Source: Burkholderia thailandensis E264
GTDB lineage: Bacteria; Pseudomonadota; Gammaproteobacteria; Burkholderiales; Burkholderiaceae
NCBI RefSeq assembly: GCF_000012365.1
Contig: NC_007650.1
Span: 2,108,001 to 2,172,000, forward strand
Length of the DNA: 64,000 nucleotides
Direction: 5' to 3'
The position numbers were made by a program, and so were the translations under genes. Below, in pieces: positions 8,927 to 18,143 of the stretch; the first letter of the stretch is position 1; each line of letters begins with the position of its first letter. The notes beneath the pieces were generated by a model, which did no database searches, was not told the DNA's origin, and saw nothing but the letters and a program-made list of their open reading frames with translations.

Positions 8927-9817
8927 ATGTCGGACATTGCAGTGCAGGAAGAGGCCGCCGTCGCGGCAGTCGCGCGCCCCGTATCGCGCGCGACTCCGTG
9001 CGGCGCGACGGGCGACGCACGGACGATCGACGTCGTCTGGTGCGGCCACGCGCGGCGCGCGGCCGATGCGAAGCCGCGCTTCGCGCCGCGCCTGGGCATC
9101 GCGGAGATGCTCGCGAGCGCGCGCGGCACCGCCGAATGCGGCCGCATCGCGACGAGCCTGCTGCGGCTGATGGGCTTCGCGACATTCGCCTATTTCGCGC
9201 TCGAGTTCACGCGCGACGACGCCGAATGCCTGTACCTGCACGAAGCGTTCACGCCCGCCGCGTATCGCGGCGATTACGTGCGCCGCCGCCATCACGACGT
9301 CGATCCGCGGATGCTCGGCACGCGCGCGTCGAGCATGCCCGTCGTCTGGGACCTGCGGCAGCTCGCGCGCGATCACGCGGCGCGCGGCTCGGACGCGCTC
9401 GACGGCTTCCTGCGCGTGATGCACGACGACGACATGTGCAGCGGCGTGATGTATTCGATGCCCGTGCCGGGCACGCGCGTGCATGCGTTCGCGAGCTTCA
9501 CCGCACCGCGCCGCTCGCGCGACTGGATTTCGTCGGCGACGCTCGAGCAGGTGCTGGCGCTCGGCTTGTCGGTGCACCGGTTCGCGGCGCCGCAGTTGAT
9601 CGCGTCGGCGCGCGAGCGCGCGGCCGAGCGCCTCACGCCGTTCGAGCGCGAACTGCTCGTCGGCATTGCCGAAGGCGCATCCGACAAGGAGATCGGCCGG
9701 CGGCTCGACACCAGCGCGCACAACGTCGATTACCATCTGCGCAAGCTGCGCAAACGCTTCGGCGTCGCGAACCGGATTCAGTTGACTTATTTCGCGTCGT
9801 CGCGCGGGCTGATCTGA
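8927..9817 (+). CDS. LuxR-type regulator, orphan (second of a divergent pair)
   Basis: This 296-residue protein starts at ATG 8927 (MSDIAVQEEAAVAAVARPVS). Residues about 75-215 form an alpha/beta sensor-like domain (LLRLMGFATFAYFALEFTRD; DDDMCSGVMYSMPVPGTRVH). Residues about 225-290 are a LuxR/FixJ HTH: RLTPFERELLVGIAEGASDK, EIGRRLDTSAHNVDYHLRKL and RKRFGVANRIQLTYFA. Layout and order of motifs match the divergent neighbour (for example MCSGVMY against MHSGVIFCW). A much longer open frame upstream is GC-driven and crosses the tandem repeat, so the ATG is preferred. The ligand is unknown. Confidence 0.85.
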   Translation: MSDIAVQEEAAVAAVARPVSRATPCGATGDARTIDVVWCGHARRAADAKPRFAPRLGIAEMLASARGTAECGRIATSLLRLMGFATFAYFALEFTRDDAECLYLHEAFTPAAYRGDYVRRRHHDVDPRMLGTRASSMPVVWDLRQLARDHAARGSDALDGFLRVMHDDDMCSGVMYSMPVPGTRVHAFASFTAPRRSRDWISSATLEQVLALGLSVHRFAAPQLIASARERAAERLTPFERELLVGIAEGASDKEIGRRLDTSAHNVDYHLRKLRKRFGVANRIQLTYFASSRGLI

Positions 9818-10169
9818 TGCGCGCGATTGTGCTCGATTGAGCGCGGCGCGCAGCCGCGCGCAATCGCGCTCGAAAGAAGGCCGCTGCCGCGAGTCGGGTC
9901 GATGACAACGGCGACAGCAACGACAGCAACGAACAACGGGCGACGCCCCCCGAACGGCGAACGCGAAGCGCCGGCATTCGGCGGGCGACAAGCGAAACGC
10001 GCGGCGGGCGGCGCCTGCATGACCGTGACGCGCTCGGCGAAGCGCGCCCGGCCGACGGTCGCGGGCCGCGACCCGGCATCGCTTCGCCGATGATCGTTGC
10101 ACACGCAACCCATGGATGCGGCGCAAGCGACTCGCCGAAGCCCGCGCCCCCCGCGCGTCACGTCGCGCG
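9818..10169. other. Intergenic region, no gene seen
   Basis: The 352 bp lie between the second luxR-type gene and the trehalase stop codon, two convergent genes. The only visible feature is a short CGACAGCAA direct repeat near 9910-9930. No terminator with a U-tract was found. Confidence 0.4.
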
Positions 10170-11858
10170 TCAGCCGCCGTACAGGTCGAGCAGCTTGAGC
10201 GTCACGCCGTTGGTCCAGCCGAAGCCGTCCTGTAGCGGATACTCGCCGCCGCCTCCGCCCCCCGTGCCCGCGCCTTCGACGATGTACTTCTCGACAAGCT
10301 TGCCCTGCGCCGCGTACACGCCCTTCACGTCGGCGAGGAAGCGCGTGCCGATCTCGTCGGCGAGCGACTTCTCGCCGTAGTGCCGCAGCCCGATGAGCGC
10401 GATCCAGTGCAGCGGAGCCCAGCCGTTAGGCGCATCCCATTGTTGCGCCGTATCGTAAGTCGTCGTCGCGAGCCCGCCCGGCTTGAGCAGCGTCTTCCGC
10501 ACGTTCTTCGCGGTCTGCTTTGCGCGCTCCGGCCACGCAACGCCCGCGAACAGCGGATACAGCGCCGCCGCCGACAGGTTGTCGCGCGGCTTGCCGAGCT
10601 TCCAGTCGTAGTCGCCGTAATAGCCGTTGCGGTTCCACAGATAGCGGTTGATCGCAACCGCGCGCTTGCCGGCGCGGCCGGCGAACTCGGCGACGCACGC
10701 GAAATCGCGCGTCACCGCGCAGCCCTTCACGATCGTCGTCTCGAGGTTGAACATCAGGCTGTTCAGGTCGACGGGCACGATCGCGGTGGTGCGGATCGTC
10801 GCGAGCGTGCGGCCGTCGCCGAACCAGCGCGAGCTGAAGTCCCAGCCGCTCTCGGCCGCCGCGCGCAGGTCGCGCCACACTTGCGGCGCCGGCCGGCCGC
10901 TCGCCTGCTGCGCGGTCTTCACGTCCTCGAGGTACGACTCGTCGCGCGGCGTGTCGCTCGCGTCCCAGTAGCGGTTCAGCACCGAGCCGTCCGGCATCGC
11001 GACGACGTTGCGCGCCGCCTGGCCGCGCGGCGTCGTGCGCTCGCCCTGCATCCAGTATGCGTACTCCTTGCGCAGCGCGGGCAGGTACTTCTGATAGACG
11101 CCATTGCCCTCGACCTTCGCCGCGAGCGTCACCATGTACGCGAAGAACGGCGGCTGCGAGCGGCTCACGTAATAGCTGCGGTTGCCGTTCGGCACATGGC
11201 CGACGGTGTCGATCAGGTACGCGAAGTTCTCGAGCATGTCGTCGACGAGATCCTCGCGGCCCGACTCCTGCAAGCCGAGCATCGTGAAGTACGTGTCCCA
11301 GTAGTAGCCCTCGCGGAAGCGCCCGCCCGGCACCACGTACGGTTTAGGCAGCGCAATCAGCGAGCTGTACGGCTGCGCGGCCGTCGTCGTGCGCGTGAGC
11401 TTCGGCCACAGCCAGTCGATGTGCTCGCGCAGCGTCTGGTTCGGCGGCGGCGTCACCGACTGGTCCGACGGCGGTGTGAAGTACTGCGCGACGAACGCCT
11501 TCAGCGAGAAACCCGGCTGCCCCTTCTGCTGCTCGTACAGCCGGACGATCGTCGCGGGATCGGTGTTCGGCGTCGAATCGACGAAGGTCTTCTGGTCTTC
11601 GAAGATCTGCGCGGTTTGCACCGCAACAAAGAGATCGCCGTAGAGCTGGCTCGGCGGCGGCGGGATCGACGCGGCGCTCGGCGCGGACGCGGCGCTCGAC
11701 ACGGCCGCGGATGCGTGCGACGAGTCGGCACGGGCGAGCGTCGCATTCGTGCAGCCGATGCCGGCCGCGGCGACGAGCGCGAGCCACGCGGGTGCGCTCA
11801 GCAGGCGGCGATAGAACGGATTTTCAACATGAAGCGGGCGATGCCGCGGCGTGACCAT
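10170..11858 (-). CDS. treA: Periplasmic trehalase, GH37
   Basis: This 562-residue alpha,alpha-trehalase hydrolyses trehalose to two glucose in the periplasm. The start ATG at 11858 is fixed by a strong AGGAGGAG site 3-5 bases before it; a 36-codon extension upstream has no such site. A signal peptide follows ([20 protein letters not shown]), possibly of lipoprotein type. Both GH37 signatures are present: [15 protein letters not shown] near residue 176 and [13 protein letters not shown] near 473. The likely catalytic acid is the Asp in [12 protein letters not shown], and the likely base is the Glu in [15 protein letters not shown], by analogy with E. coli TreA. The gene stands alone and is divergent from an MFS exporter. 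Confidence 0.93.
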   Translation of the reverse strand: MVTPRHRPLHVENPFYRRLLSAPAWLALVAAAGIGCTNATLARADSSHASAAVSSAASAPSAASIPPPPSQLYGDLFVAVQTAQIFEDQKTFVDSTPNTDPATIVRLYEQQKGQPGFSLKAFVAQYFTPPSDQSVTPPPNQTLREHIDWLWPKLTRTTTAAQPYSSLIALPKPYVVPGGRFREGYYWDTYFTMLGLQESGREDLVDDMLENFAYLIDTVGHVPNGNRSYYVSRSQPPFFAYMVTLAAKVEGNGVYQKYLPALRKEYAYWMQGERTTPRGQAARNVVAMPDGSVLNRYWDASDTPRDESYLEDVKTAQQASGRPAPQVWRDLRAAAESGWDFSSRWFGDGRTLATIRTTAIVPVDLNSLMFNLETTIVKGCAVTRDFACVAEFAGRAGKRAVAINRYLWNRNGYYGDYDWKLGKPRDNLSAAALYPLFAGVAWPERAKQTAKNVRKTLLKPGGLATTTYDTAQQWDAPNGWAPLHWIALIGLRHYGEKSLADEIGTRFLADVKGVYAAQGKLVEKYIVEGAGTGGGGGGEYPLQDGFGWTNGVTLKLLDLYGG

Positions 11859-12184
11859 ATCTCCTCCTCCCCTTTTCGAGATGAACGGCAATATGGTCTC
11901 CTGGTCGCGCGGGCCCGGCGCGTCGCGGCGTTGCTCTGTTGTATGCCGCGGCGGGCAGATTCGCACGAAATCCAGCGCTCAGGCAAGCGGTTCTTCGCAC
12001 ATAACGCGCAAATTGCCGTGCGCCGCGCGCGGCGCGGGCCGGTTTCGCCGCGCTCGCCCGCCGCGTCGAATCCCGATCGCCCGCCGCGCGCGAAACGGCG
12101 ACGCGCGGCGGCAGCACGTCGTTGCGCGCGCAAGCATGCTGCAACAATCGATGCAATAATGGCATCTTTACACGCGTCGTTGCC
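11859..12184. promoter_or_regulatory. Divergent promoter region between treA and the MFS gene
   Basis: The 326 bp hold the trehalase ribosome site and both promoters. GC content stays high except for a short stretch at about 12130-12180 (AACAATCGATGCAATAATGG), the likeliest promoter for the exporter. No clear operator dyad was seen. Confidence 0.4.
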
Positions 12185-13582
12185 ATGCCGTCCGCCATCT
12201 ACGCTTTCATCGCACCGCTGATCGTCGCTTGCGCGTTGTTCATGGAGAGCGTGGATGCCAACATCATCGTCACGGCGCTGCCCGCGATGGCGCGCGACTT
12301 CGGGCAGAACCCCGTCACGCTGAACATCGCGATCACGAGCTACGTCGTCGGCCTCGGCGTGTTCATCCCGATCTGCGGATGGCTCGCCGACCGCTTCGGC
12401 GCGCGCACCGTGTTCCGCACCGCGATCGGCATCTTCGTCGCCGGCTCGCTGCTGTGCGCGGCGTCGAACAATCTCGAGCTCTTCACGTTCGCGCGCTTCG
12501 TGCAAGGCGTCGGCGGCGCGATGATGGTGCCCGTCGGGCGCATCATCATCTTCCGCGCGGTGCCGCGCTCGGAGCTCGTGCGCGCGATGAACTACCTGAG
12601 CGTGCCCGCGCTCTTCGGGCCCGCGGCAGGGCCGCTCCTCGGCGGCTTCATCACGACGTACCTGCACTGGCGGCTGATCTTCTTCATCAACGTGCCGATC
12701 GGCATCCTCGGCATCTACCTCGCGAACAAGCACATCGCGAACACGCACGAACTCGATCCCGGCCCGCTCGACTGGTTCGGCTTCGTTCTGTCCGCCGCCG
12801 GTGCGGCGCTCCTGCTGATGGGCCTCACGCTGCTCGACGGCGCGCTCGTCACGCGCGGCGCCGCGCTCGCGATGGGCGCGACGGGCGCAGCGCTGCTCGG
12901 CGGCTACGTGCTGTATGCGCGGCGCGTCGAGCGGCCGGTGCTCGATCTGCGCTTCCTGCGCATCCCAACCTATCACGCGAGCGTCGTCGGCGGCTCGCTG
13001 TTCCGGATCGGCCTCGGCGCGGTGCCGTTCCTGCTGCCGCTCGCGCTGCAGGAAGGGCTCGGCATGAGCGCATTCCATTCCGGCGCGATCACCTGCGCGT
13101 CGGCCGTCGGCGGCGCGTTCACGCGGCTGCTCGCGCCGCGCACGCTCAAGCGTTTCGGCTTTCGCACGGTGCTGATGTACAACGCGGCGTTCGCCGGGCT
13201 CGCGATCGCCGCATACGGCGTGTTCCATCCCGGCATGCCGACGCTCGCGATCTGGCTCATCGTGCTGGTCGGCGGCGTGTTCCCCGCGCTGCAGTTCACG
13301 AGCCTCAATTCGATGATCTACGCGGAGATCGCGTCGCGCGACGCGGGCCGCGCAACGAGCCTCGGCAGCGTCGTCCAGCAGATGTCGCTCGGCCTCGGCG
13401 TGACGGTCGCGGCGCTCGTGCTGCACGTGTCGCATTGGGCGCAGGGGCATCCGACGATGGTCTGGTCGGACTTCTGGCCGGCGTTCGTCGTGGTCGGACT
13501 GTGCTCGTTCGCGTCGATTCCGATCACGCGCCGGCTGCCGCCGAACGCGGGCGACGAGGTGGCGCGCGGCAAGCGCGGCTGA
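12185..13582 (+). CDS. MFS drug exporter, DHA2 (EmrB/QacA) type
   Basis: This 465-residue inner-membrane proton antiporter has about 14 predicted membrane segments. The first segment carries LIVACALFMESVDANIIVTA, followed by LPAMARDFGQ, the motif-D1-like start of DHA2 proteins. Motif A is seen in GWLADRFGARTVFR, and motif C-like glycines in LSVPALFGPAAGPLLGGFIT. The start is ATG 12185 (MPSAIYAFIAPL); the frame is open 63 bases further upstream, but that part is not hydrophobic. No membrane-fusion partner is adjacent, so it probably works alone. The substrate cannot be read from sequence. Confidence 0.9.
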   Translation: MPSAIYAFIAPLIVACALFMESVDANIIVTALPAMARDFGQNPVTLNIAITSYVVGLGVFIPICGWLADRFGARTVFRTAIGIFVAGSLLCAASNNLELFTFARFVQGVGGAMMVPVGRIIIFRAVPRSELVRAMNYLSVPALFGPAAGPLLGGFITTYLHWRLIFFINVPIGILGIYLANKHIANTHELDPGPLDWFGFVLSAAGAALLLMGLTLLDGALVTRGAALAMGATGAALLGGYVLYARRVERPVLDLRFLRIPTYHASVVGGSLFRIGLGAVPFLLPLALQEGLGMSAFHSGAITCASAVGGAFTRLLAPRTLKRFGFRTVLMYNAAFAGLAIAAYGVFHPGMPTLAIWLIVLVGGVFPALQFTSLNSMIYAEIASRDAGRATSLGSVVQQMSLGLGVTVAALVLHVSHWAQGHPTMVWSDFWPAFVVVGLCSFASIPITRRLPPNAGDEVARGKRG

Positions 13583-13681
13583 AGCGAGCGGCGCGGCCGA
13601 AGCGCTCAGGAAAACGAAGCAAGTGGGAAAGCGTGCGGAAGTGATGCGCGGCGACGGACGGAATTGCCGGCTGGAATTGGG

Positions 13682-13757
13682 CCGCCGAAAATCCGTCGCC
13701 CCAAAAAAATCGGCGGACATCCACTCGGGGCCGGCTGAAAGCCGCATGGATGTCCGC
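13682..13757 (+). ncRNA. Two mutually exclusive hairpins, possible structured leader or attenuator
   Basis: CCGCCGA (13682-13688) can pair with TCGGCGG (13710-13716). GCGGACATCCA (13713-13723) can pair with TGGATGTCCGC (13747-13757), a perfect 11-bp stem. The two share bases 13713-13716, so only one can form. Inside the second loop a CGGCT/AGCCG mini-hairpin sits on a GAA loop. A further GCCTC/GAGGC hairpin follows near 13770. The element is 220-300 bp before the AlkX-like gene. It could instead be a terminator for the exporter upstream; an RNA role is only inferred. Confidence 0.35.
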
Positions 13758-13932
13758 TTGAACGGCTCCGGCCGCCTCGACGGGGGTGAGGCGCCCGGAC
13801 TCGCTTCCTGCGTGCCATAGAGGTATCGTGCGTCGGAAGCAGAGTGCTGTGTCGATGAGACTATAAGGAAACTTCCGAAAGACTTCTGTCAACGATTGTC
13901 AGACGCCCGCGCGACAATGCTTCGCCGCGCAC

Positions 13933-13972
13933 GGCGGCGCTTGGCGGCGCTTGGCGGCGCTTGGCGGCGCGC
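13933..13972. repeat. 10-bp tandem repeat GGCGGCGCTT
   Basis: Three exact copies plus a partial fourth run directly into the start region of the AlkX-like gene. Copy-number change here would alter the leader and any start codon placed inside it, which argues for a start at 13979 or later. Confidence 0.7.
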
Positions 13973-13978
13973 AGCGCG

Positions 13979-15250
13979 ATGCGCCGATTCGCGCTACAGT
14001 GGCGCATCCGTTTCCACCCGCCCTTTCCTGCGCCGCTCGTGACCGCCCCGCTCTCGATCGCCTCCGCCCGCGCGCTGCACCTCGCCGCGCAGGGGCTCCT
14101 GACGCCGCCTCGCCGCAAGGCGGTCAAGGCCGACGTGCTCGCCGCCATCCGGCGGATGGCCCAGTTGCAGATCGACACGATCCACGTCGTCGCGCGCAGC
14201 CCGTATCTCGTGCTGTTCAGCCGGCTCGGCGCGTATGCGCCGCAATGGCTCGACGAGCATCTCGCCGATGCGAGACTGTTCGAATACTGGTCGCACGAAG
14301 CGTGCTTCCTGCCGATCGAGGATTTCGGGCTGATGCGCCACAAGATGCTCAACCCCGTCGGCATGGGTTGGAAATACGCGGCCGAGTGGCACGCGAAGCA
14401 TCGCGACGCGATCGACGCGCTGCTCGCGCACGTCCGCGCGAGCAGCCCCGTGCGCTCCGCCGATTTCGCGCGCGGCGCCGGCAAGGGCAACGGCTGGTGG
14501 GACTGGAAGCCCGAGAAGCGGCATCTCGAAGTGCTGTTCTCGACCGGGCAATTGATGGTTGCCGAGCGGCGCAACTTCCAGCGCGTCTACGACGTCGCCG
14601 AGCGCGTGCTGCCGCACTGGGACGACGCGCGCGACCTGCCGCCGCGCGAAACGGTGCTGCCGCGCCTCGTCGGGAACACCTGCCGCGCGCTCGGCATCGT
14701 GCGCGCGGACTGGGTCGCCGATTATTACCGGCTGCCGAAGCGCTCGTATCGCGACGAATTGCATGCGCTCGCGAACGCGGGCGAGCTGCTGCCTGTCGCG
14801 GTCGAAGGCTGGAGCGCGGACGCGTTCGTGCATCGCGAGTTCGCGCCGCTCGTCGACGCCGCGCGCGACGGCGCGCTGCACCCGACGGTCACGACGCTGC
14901 TGTCGCCGTTCGATCCGGTCGTCTGGGACCGGCGGCGCGCGTCGGCGCTGTTCGGCTTCGACTACACGATCGAGTGCTACACACCCGCGCACAAGCGCCG
15001 CTACGGTTACTTCTGCCTGCCGATCCTGCACCGCGGGCGGCTCGTCGGGCGCATCGACGCGAAGGCGCATCGCGCGCAACGCGTGTTCGAGCTGAAGGCG
15101 GTGCACATCGAGCCGGGCGTGCGGGTCGGCGCGGGACTCGCGGCCGACGTCGGGCGCGCGATCCGCAAGCTCGCCGACTGGCACGAGACGCCCGTCGTCG
15201 AGGCCGGCAACGCACCGAAGGAGATCGCGCGGGCGATCGGTGCGGATTGA
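13979..15250 (+). CDS. YcaQ/AlkX-like DNA glycosylase (HTH_42 family)
   Basis: This protein of about 423 residues belongs to the winged-helix DUF1006/HTH_42 family, which includes E. coli YcaQ (AlkX, crosslink-unhooking glycosylase) and Streptomyces AlkZ. The catalytic triplet is Gln64-Ile-Asp66 in MAQLQIDTIHVVARSPY, the QxD form of the AlkX branch rather than the QxQ of AlkZ. Downstream are YAPQWLDEHLADARLFEYW, SHEACFLPIE, and LLSPFDPVVWDRRRASALF, the usual C-terminal block. The start is uncertain: ATG 13979 or GTG 14039; the latter begins just before the conserved SIASARALHLAAQGL. The expected role is repair of alkylated or crosslinked DNA. It stands alone. Confidence 0.85.
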   Translation: MRRFALQWRIRFHPPFPAPLVTAPLSIASARALHLAAQGLLTPPRRKAVKADVLAAIRRMAQLQIDTIHVVARSPYLVLFSRLGAYAPQWLDEHLADARLFEYWSHEACFLPIEDFGLMRHKMLNPVGMGWKYAAEWHAKHRDAIDALLAHVRASSPVRSADFARGAGKGNGWWDWKPEKRHLEVLFSTGQLMVAERRNFQRVYDVAERVLPHWDDARDLPPRETVLPRLVGNTCRALGIVRADWVADYYRLPKRSYRDELHALANAGELLPVAVEGWSADAFVHREFAPLVDAARDGALHPTVTTLLSPFDPVVWDRRRASALFGFDYTIECYTPAHKRRYGYFCLPILHRGRLVGRIDAKAHRAQRVFELKAVHIEPGVRVGAGLAADVGRAIRKLADWHETPVVEAGNAPKEIARAIGAD

Positions 15251-15497
15251 GTCATCGGGCTCAGGCAAGGACCGCGTGCGGCGAGCAGGCGTGAAGTCGC
15301 GCGCCGCCGCAGCAGCCACGCGAAGCGAAATGCGCGACGCAAGCGGCCGCGCGCGGCGACACGCAAATGAACGAGGCCCGGCGTGCCGCTACCGCCCCGG
15401 CTGCGCACGAACGCGCACGATCCGGCGCAGCGCGCGACATGCGTGCGCCGGCGGGCGCGTCGCGAATGCGCCGCAACGCACATGCCGATCCGCTCGC

Positions 15498-15716
15498 TCA
15501 GTCGCCCAACTTGCGAAAACGCGGCGTGCCGTCGGCGAGCGTCTCGTTGAACATCGCCTCGGGACGCACCCAGAGGCTGTGCTCCTTCGGCCACAGCTGT
15601 TCGTAGACGACGAGCCGCTCTTCCGTCTCCGAATGCCGCGCGACGCCGATCACGCGATACAGCCCGCCCTTGTAATGACGATGCGTCGCGATGCGCTCGG
15701 CTTCCTGCTCGGTCAT
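15498..15716 (-). CDS. DUF1653 family protein
   Basis: This small protein of 72 residues begins MTEQEAERIATHRHYKGGLY and contains RVIGVARHSETEERLVVYEQ and LWPKEHSLWVRPEAMF, the compact DUF1653 fold. GGAG stands seven bases before the ATG at 15716 and decides the start over the ATG at 15728. The family is widespread, and its biochemical function is not established. The GNAT gene lies upstream on the same strand with 90 bp between them. Confidence 0.85.
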   Translation of the reverse strand: MTEQEAERIATHRHYKGGLYRVIGVARHSETEERLVVYEQLWPKEHSLWVRPEAMFNETLADGTPRFRKLGD

Positions 15717-15806
15717 GATGCGCTCCATGAAAATCAACGAGCGCGTATTGTATGCGCGGCGCGCCCGGCGCGGCGGCACGACGGCCGCGGCGCCCGACAG
15801 CCTCGC

Positions 15807-16265
15807 TCAGCGCGCGCACGCATGCGGCTGCGCATAGACGCCGGGCCGATGCAGCTCCATCCAGCGCTCAGGATGTGCGGGCGCGGTGAAACCGACCGTG
15901 CGATACAGCGCGTGCGCGTCGCTCGTGACGAGCGCGACGCGGCGCAGCGCGCGCACCGCGTCCTGCGCGAACACGTGGTCGATCAGCGCGCGGCCGTAGC
16001 CCTTGCCGCGATGCTCGCTTAGCACGAATACGTCGCACAGGTACGCGAACGTCGCGTGATCGGTGACGAGACGCGCGAAGCCGACGAGCCGTGCGTCGAG
16101 ATACGCGCCGAAGCACAGCGATCCGGCGATCGCCCGCTCCACCACATCGCGCGGAATGCCCTTCGACCAGTGCGCCTCGTCGCGCAGGAATGCATGGATC
16201 GTGTCGATGTCGAGTTCGGCCTTGTCGGCCGAAAAGCGCAGCGCGGACGTCGATGAGGTGGACAC
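15807..16265 (-). CDS. GNAT family N-acetyltransferase
   Basis: The protein is 152 residues long. Motif A of the GNAT fold is clear in LCDVFVLSEHRGKGYGRALI (V-x-x-x-x-R-G-x-G-x-G), followed by ALRRVALVTSDAHALYRTVG and the motif B end FTAPAHPERWMELHRPG. The GTG at 16265 is chosen because GGAG lies seven bases upstream and the family fold begins just after it (residues ALRFSADKAELDIDTIHAFL). The longer open frame is an artefact of GC content. The acceptor substrate is unknown; the closest general type is the YjaB/YhhY-like single-domain group. Confidence 0.85.
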   Translation of the reverse strand: MSTSSTSALRFSADKAELDIDTIHAFLRDEAHWSKGIPRDVVERAIAGSLCFGAYLDARLVGFARLVTDHATFAYLCDVFVLSEHRGKGYGRALIDHVFAQDAVRALRRVALVTSDAHALYRTVGFTAPAHPERWMELHRPGVYAQPHACAR

Positions 16266-16650
16266 GGCGGAGCTCCGAACGCAAAACGTCGATGGCGAAT
16301 GTTTCCGACGATAGCGCGAAGCGGCCGCGTTCAACAAGAGGCGCCGCAACGCCATGCGTTTCGCGGCACGCCTCGCATGCGAAAACGCGCGGATGACGGG
16401 CCGCGCGCGATGCAGGCGCGCGGGCAGCGCGACGAGCACGACGAACACGACGATCCGCCGGGCCTGCGGCGAATCCCGCGAGAAGCCGGTCGCGCAACAG
16501 GCATGCCCGCGGGCCGCGGCGCCCGGCGACTCTCAGGCCTGCGTTGCGGACTGCGACTATCCGGGCAACCGCCATGCGGCCGATATCCCGTGCATCGGTC
16601 AGGGAACCGGCCACCACCTCGTCGCGCTTCGGCAGCCGCCGCCCGCGCCG
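16266..16650. other. Intergenic region, no gene seen
   Basis: The 385 bp lie between two reverse-strand genes. Several open frames cross it, but none has a ribosome site or a recognisable protein pattern. A loose inverted repeat (GCGTTTCGCG near 16357 against GCGAAAACGC near 16379) could act as terminator for the NnrU gene's upstream neighbour or mark promoter DNA. Confidence 0.3.
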
Positions 16651-17235
16651 TCATGCGAACGGGCGCACGCCGATCAGCCATCCGTGCAGCACGAACGCGA
16701 ACAGCGCCCACGCGGCAAGGCCCACGACGATCGCGATGCCGTCGCGCACCGGCGAGCCGGCCGGATAGCGCACGCCGTCGCGCCGATCGCGCGCGCGCGA
16801 CGCGATGAAATCGACGAACGCCCACACGAAGAACACGGCGAACAGCAGCTCCGCATGCAGCGTGCCGTTCGCGAGCAGATGCGCGCCCGCCCACACCATC
16901 ACGCCCGCGAGCATCGGATGGCCGACGAGCGCCTTGATGCGCGTGCCCGGCACGTAAGCCGCCACGAGCAGCACGAATGCGATCGCGGTCAGGAGCGCCG
17001 TCAGATGCCGGATGCCGATCGGCGGAAACCACAGCGACGCCGTGTCCGCGCGCGCGAGCCCGTAGCCCCAGACGATCAGCGCGAATCCGACCACCGACGC
17101 GAGCGCATACATCCCCTTCCAGCGCGGCTCGCCGAGCGCCGCAATTTGCGCGGCGCGCCAATCGCCCGCGACCAGCCGAATCGAATGCGTACCCAGGAAG
17201 ATCACCAAACCGAGAATCAGGACGAGCATGAACAT
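16651..17235 (-). CDS. NnrU family membrane protein
   Basis: This inner-membrane protein of about 194 residues has five to six hydrophobic segments. The family start is plain: LILGLVIFLGTHSIRLVAGD with the conserved His, then WRAAQIAALGEPRWKGMYAL, followed by GMVWAGAHLLANG-type and FVWAFVDFIASRAR segments. NnrU proteins occur near nitric-oxide and denitrification genes and, as here, elsewhere; the fold is related to isoprenylcysteine methyltransferase-like membrane proteins. The start may be ATG 17235 or ATG 17229; GGAG is 2 and 8 bases upstream respectively, favouring 17229. No denitrification gene is adjacent. Confidence 0.88.
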   Translation of the reverse strand: MFMLVLILGLVIFLGTHSIRLVAGDWRAAQIAALGEPRWKGMYALASVVGFALIVWGYGLARADTASLWFPPIGIRHLTALLTAIAFVLLVAAYVPGTRIKALVGHPMLAGVMVWAGAHLLANGTLHAELLFAVFFVWAFVDFIASRARDRRDGVRYPAGSPVRDGIAIVVGLAAWALFAFVLHGWLIGVRPFA

Positions 17236-17668
17236 GTCTCCAGGTGGGGAAATCTTGTTGTCGGTCGAACCGGCATATGCCGCCGTGCATCGTACACCGC
17301 ATGCCGCACGCGTTTGCATCCTCCGTACCGTCGTGCGCCGTGTGCGCGGCGGCGCGGGCATCGCGCCCTTTGCGATCGATCGGCGCGCTCGACTGCGCGC
17401 TTGCGTCGCTCGCCCGCGCATGCCGCCGCCGGCTGCGCCGGCTTCGCGCGCGACCTGACGGCGGCGCTTGCATGCGCCGAAGCGGCTTGCGCACGCCCAT
17501 CGAGACGCGGCGCGACGGCCGATGCCTGCGGTCTCGCGCTCAAGCGATCTCACGCGCGATCACGATGCCGTCCCGGCCGAGCCCGCGGCTTCGCCGCCTC
17601 GCCATCGCGCACACCGTACACCATTGCGCGCGCGGGCGCGCGTCGCGCGGCGGCGTGCCGCAGCCTCG
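17236..17668. other. Intergenic region, no gene seen
   Basis: The 433 bp contain the nnrU ribosome site and presumably its promoter. All long frames here are low-complexity Arg/Ala-rich shadows. No repeat, dyad or RNA pattern was found. Confidence 0.35.
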
Positions 17669-18034
17669 CTACTTCCGCTTCGCGCGACGCGCGCCCGCGC
17701 CCGCGCGAACCGCCGCGCGATACGCGTCGCGACACCAGTCGCGCAGCATGCCGACGTCTTCGAGCACGTCGGCGGGCGTTTCGTAATAGCCGCCGACGAC
17801 GACCGTGCGCGTGCGCCCCGGATACGAGAACGGCCGCATGCCCGCGCGCTCGAACGCCGCGCGAGTGTCGTCGTCGACGCGCAGAAACAGCGATCCTGCA
17901 TGAACGAAGCCGAACAGCACGCCGTCGAGCCTGAGCGACGCGCCGCTGAAGAAACGCGCGACCCCGATCGGCCCGAGCGCGTCGAGCTGCTCGGCAAGCT
18001 CGTCCGCGCGCAGCTTTTCCGCTTTCCAGTTCAT
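17669..18034 (-). CDS. TfoX N-terminal domain protein
   Basis: The protein is 121 residues long. The sequence GPIGVARFFSGASLRLDGVL, then FGFVHAGSLFLRVDDDTRAA and GMRPFSYPG, matches the TfoX/Sxy N-terminal domain. The separate C-terminal TfoX domain of competence regulators is absent, as in many stand-alone members. A Lys/Arg-rich tail (ARRAKRK) closes the protein. In Gammaproteobacteria, Sxy helps CRP at competence promoters; a role here is unproven. The M20 peptidase gene lies upstream on the same strand with 109 bp between. Confidence 0.85.
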   Translation of the reverse strand: MNWKAEKLRADELAEQLDALGPIGVARFFSGASLRLDGVLFGFVHAGSLFLRVDDDTRAAFERAGMRPFSYPGRTRTVVVGGYYETPADVLEDVGMLRDWCRDAYRAAVRAGAGARRAKRK

Positions 18035-18143
18035 CGCAATCCGCGTCGCCGCGCCGCGCGCGAGCGAACGTCCATCGTCGCGCCGCCCGCCGTGCGCGAC
18101 GATGCGACCGTCATCGGAAGAGGAAAAAGAATCGGCACGCGCG

